A DNA stretch of 6,583 nucleotides from Solirubrobacteraceae bacterium (GTDB taxonomy: Bacteria > Actinomycetota > Thermoleophilia > Solirubrobacterales > Solirubrobacteraceae). The notes under the pieces were generated by a model, which saw nothing but the letters and a program-made list of their open reading frames with translations, was not told the origin of the DNA and ran no database searches. The DNA lies in the NCBI GenBank assembly GCA_025928415.1, contig JAICJK010000153.1:1-6583 (forward strand), in the 5' to 3' direction. The translations under genes and the position numbers were made by a program. Below, in pieces: positions 5,951-6,583 of the stretch; within the stretch, counting starts at the first letter, position 1; every line of letters begins with the position of its first letter.

Positions 5951-6583
5951 TCAGTAGCCCAGGCGGTCCAGCAGGTCGTTGGCCGTCGTCTTGCGCTTGG
6001 GCTGGGCGCCCTTCTTCTCGCGCTCCTTCTCCTCGCCCTGGATGACGAAGCGGATCTGGGCGCCGACGCGGCCGTCGCGCGCCTTCTCGCGGTCCTCCTT
6101 GGAGATGCGGTCGTCGCGGTTGGCGCGCTCGGCCTGCCGGGCGGCGCGCTGCTCGTCGCGGCGACGCGCGTTGCGCACGCGCGCCTGGCGCTCGGCCGCC
6201 TCCTCCTTGGACAGGCAGATCGACCACAGGTCCTCGACGTCGGCGATCGCGACCTGCTGGGCGGCGAGCGCCTTGCCGAGCTTCCCGGCGGCCAGCGAGC
6301 CCGCGGAGATCGACCGCGCCCGGACGCGGAAGTCCCCGTCGCCGGAGACGAGCTCGGAGAGCTGGCCGCGCTCCTTCTGGGCGAGCTCGCCGAAGGCGTC
6401 GCGCAGCGCCTTGCGCGAGCCCTGCACCTGCATGATCGAGCGCGCGGCCTCGCGCAGCTCGTTGAACGGCAGCGGGCCTTTCTCGCGCGGGCGACCGCCG
6501 TCGCGCGGCGGGCGATGCTGCCGGGGCGGGCGGGGAGACCCGGTCGCGCCCTGGGCGGCGCCTTCGCGGGTCTTCGCGCCGCC
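5951..6583 (-). CDS. Uncharacterised charged protein, partial (5' end outside window)
   Basis: I do not recognise this protein. The frame is open from the right edge to a TGA at 5953-5951, giving 210 visible residues. An ATG at 6433 exists, but the frame continues upstream with the same GC3 bias, so the start is probably beyond the window. From the visible N-terminus: a Pro/Arg/Gly-rich, probably disordered stretch (about 1-36), then PLPFNELREAARSI and a mixed helical region (about 37-130) with a single cysteine in LWSICLSKEE. A long, highly charged Arg/Ala/Glu helix follows (about 131-165, coiled-coil or nucleic-acid-binding in character), then RVGAQIRFVIQGEE, a Lys/Glu-rich segment and the C-terminus NDLLDRLGY. 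No membrane segment or catalytic motif is seen. It converges on sufU with a 36-bp gap holding no convincing terminator. Coding status is supported by strong codon bias and patterned sequence; function is unknown. Confidence 0.72.
   Translation of the reverse strand, partial: GGAKTREGAAQGATGSPRPPRQHRPPRDGGRPREKGPLPFNELREAARSIMQVQGSRKALRDAFGELAQKERGQLSELVSGDGDFRVRARSISAGSLAAGKLGKALAAQQVAIADVEDLWSICLSKEEAAERQARVRNARRRDEQRAARQAERANRDDRISKEDREKARDGRVGAQIRFVIQGEEKEREKKGAQPKRKTTANDLLDRLGY

Noticed and set aside
5911..5954. Possible bidirectional terminator between sufU and the convergent gene (CTGAG / CTCAG with CCGC / GCGG inside)
   Set aside because: The pairings are only 4-5 bp, separated by long unpaired stretches, with no T-tract on either strand.

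Overview
The window is a very GC-rich stretch (roughly three quarters G+C by eye) with tightly packed genes whose third codon positions are almost all G or C. Codon use, short intergenic gaps, an actinobacterial-style ECF sigma factor and a SufU-type (not IscU-type) cysteine motif all suggest a high-GC actinobacterium. A deep-branching class such as Thermoleophilia (Solirubrobacterales) is my best guess, but it is an inference and not proven by any marker here.

Layout, left to right. (1) About 1-2034, + strand: a large S41-family serine peptidase whose N-terminus is uncertain and may begin outside the window. (2) 2035-2214: an intergenic region with a pair of ATACGT-containing direct repeats and a GC hairpin. 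(3) 2215-2826, +: a stand-alone ECF-type sigma-70 factor with no anti-sigma gene beside it. (4) 2827-2955: an intergenic region with a strong 17-bp hairpin whose arm sequence occurs a third time upstream, then a TANNNT-type -10 candidate just before the next start codon. (5) 2956-5914, +: a compact iron-sulfur cluster assembly operon of an Rrf2-family regulator, sufC, sufS and sufU. Gaps are 22 bp (rrf2-sufC), 4 bp (sufC-sufS) and a 1-bp overlap (sufS-sufU). (6) 5951-6583, - strand: the 3' part of an uncharacterised charged protein, convergent with sufU, running off the right edge.

How the genes fit together. SufS takes sulfur from cysteine as a persulfide on its catalytic Cys, and SufU (a zinc protein) accepts that sulfur. 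SufC is the ATPase that normally works with SufB and SufD as the scaffold. The Rrf2 protein carries three cysteines in the position where IscR, NsrR and RirA hold an Fe-S cluster, so it probably senses cluster status and controls this operon. SufB and SufD, the obligate partners of SufC, are absent from the window and must lie elsewhere if the pathway works. The peptidase, the sigma factor and the convergent protein show no clear functional link to the suf genes. I found no mobile element, CRISPR array, tRNA or rRNA.

No wholly new system is evident. The points most worth a second look are the sufBD-less suf operon, a SufU lacking the usual loop insertion, the wide cysteine spacing in the Rrf2 regulator, and the three-segment inverted repeat upstream of it.
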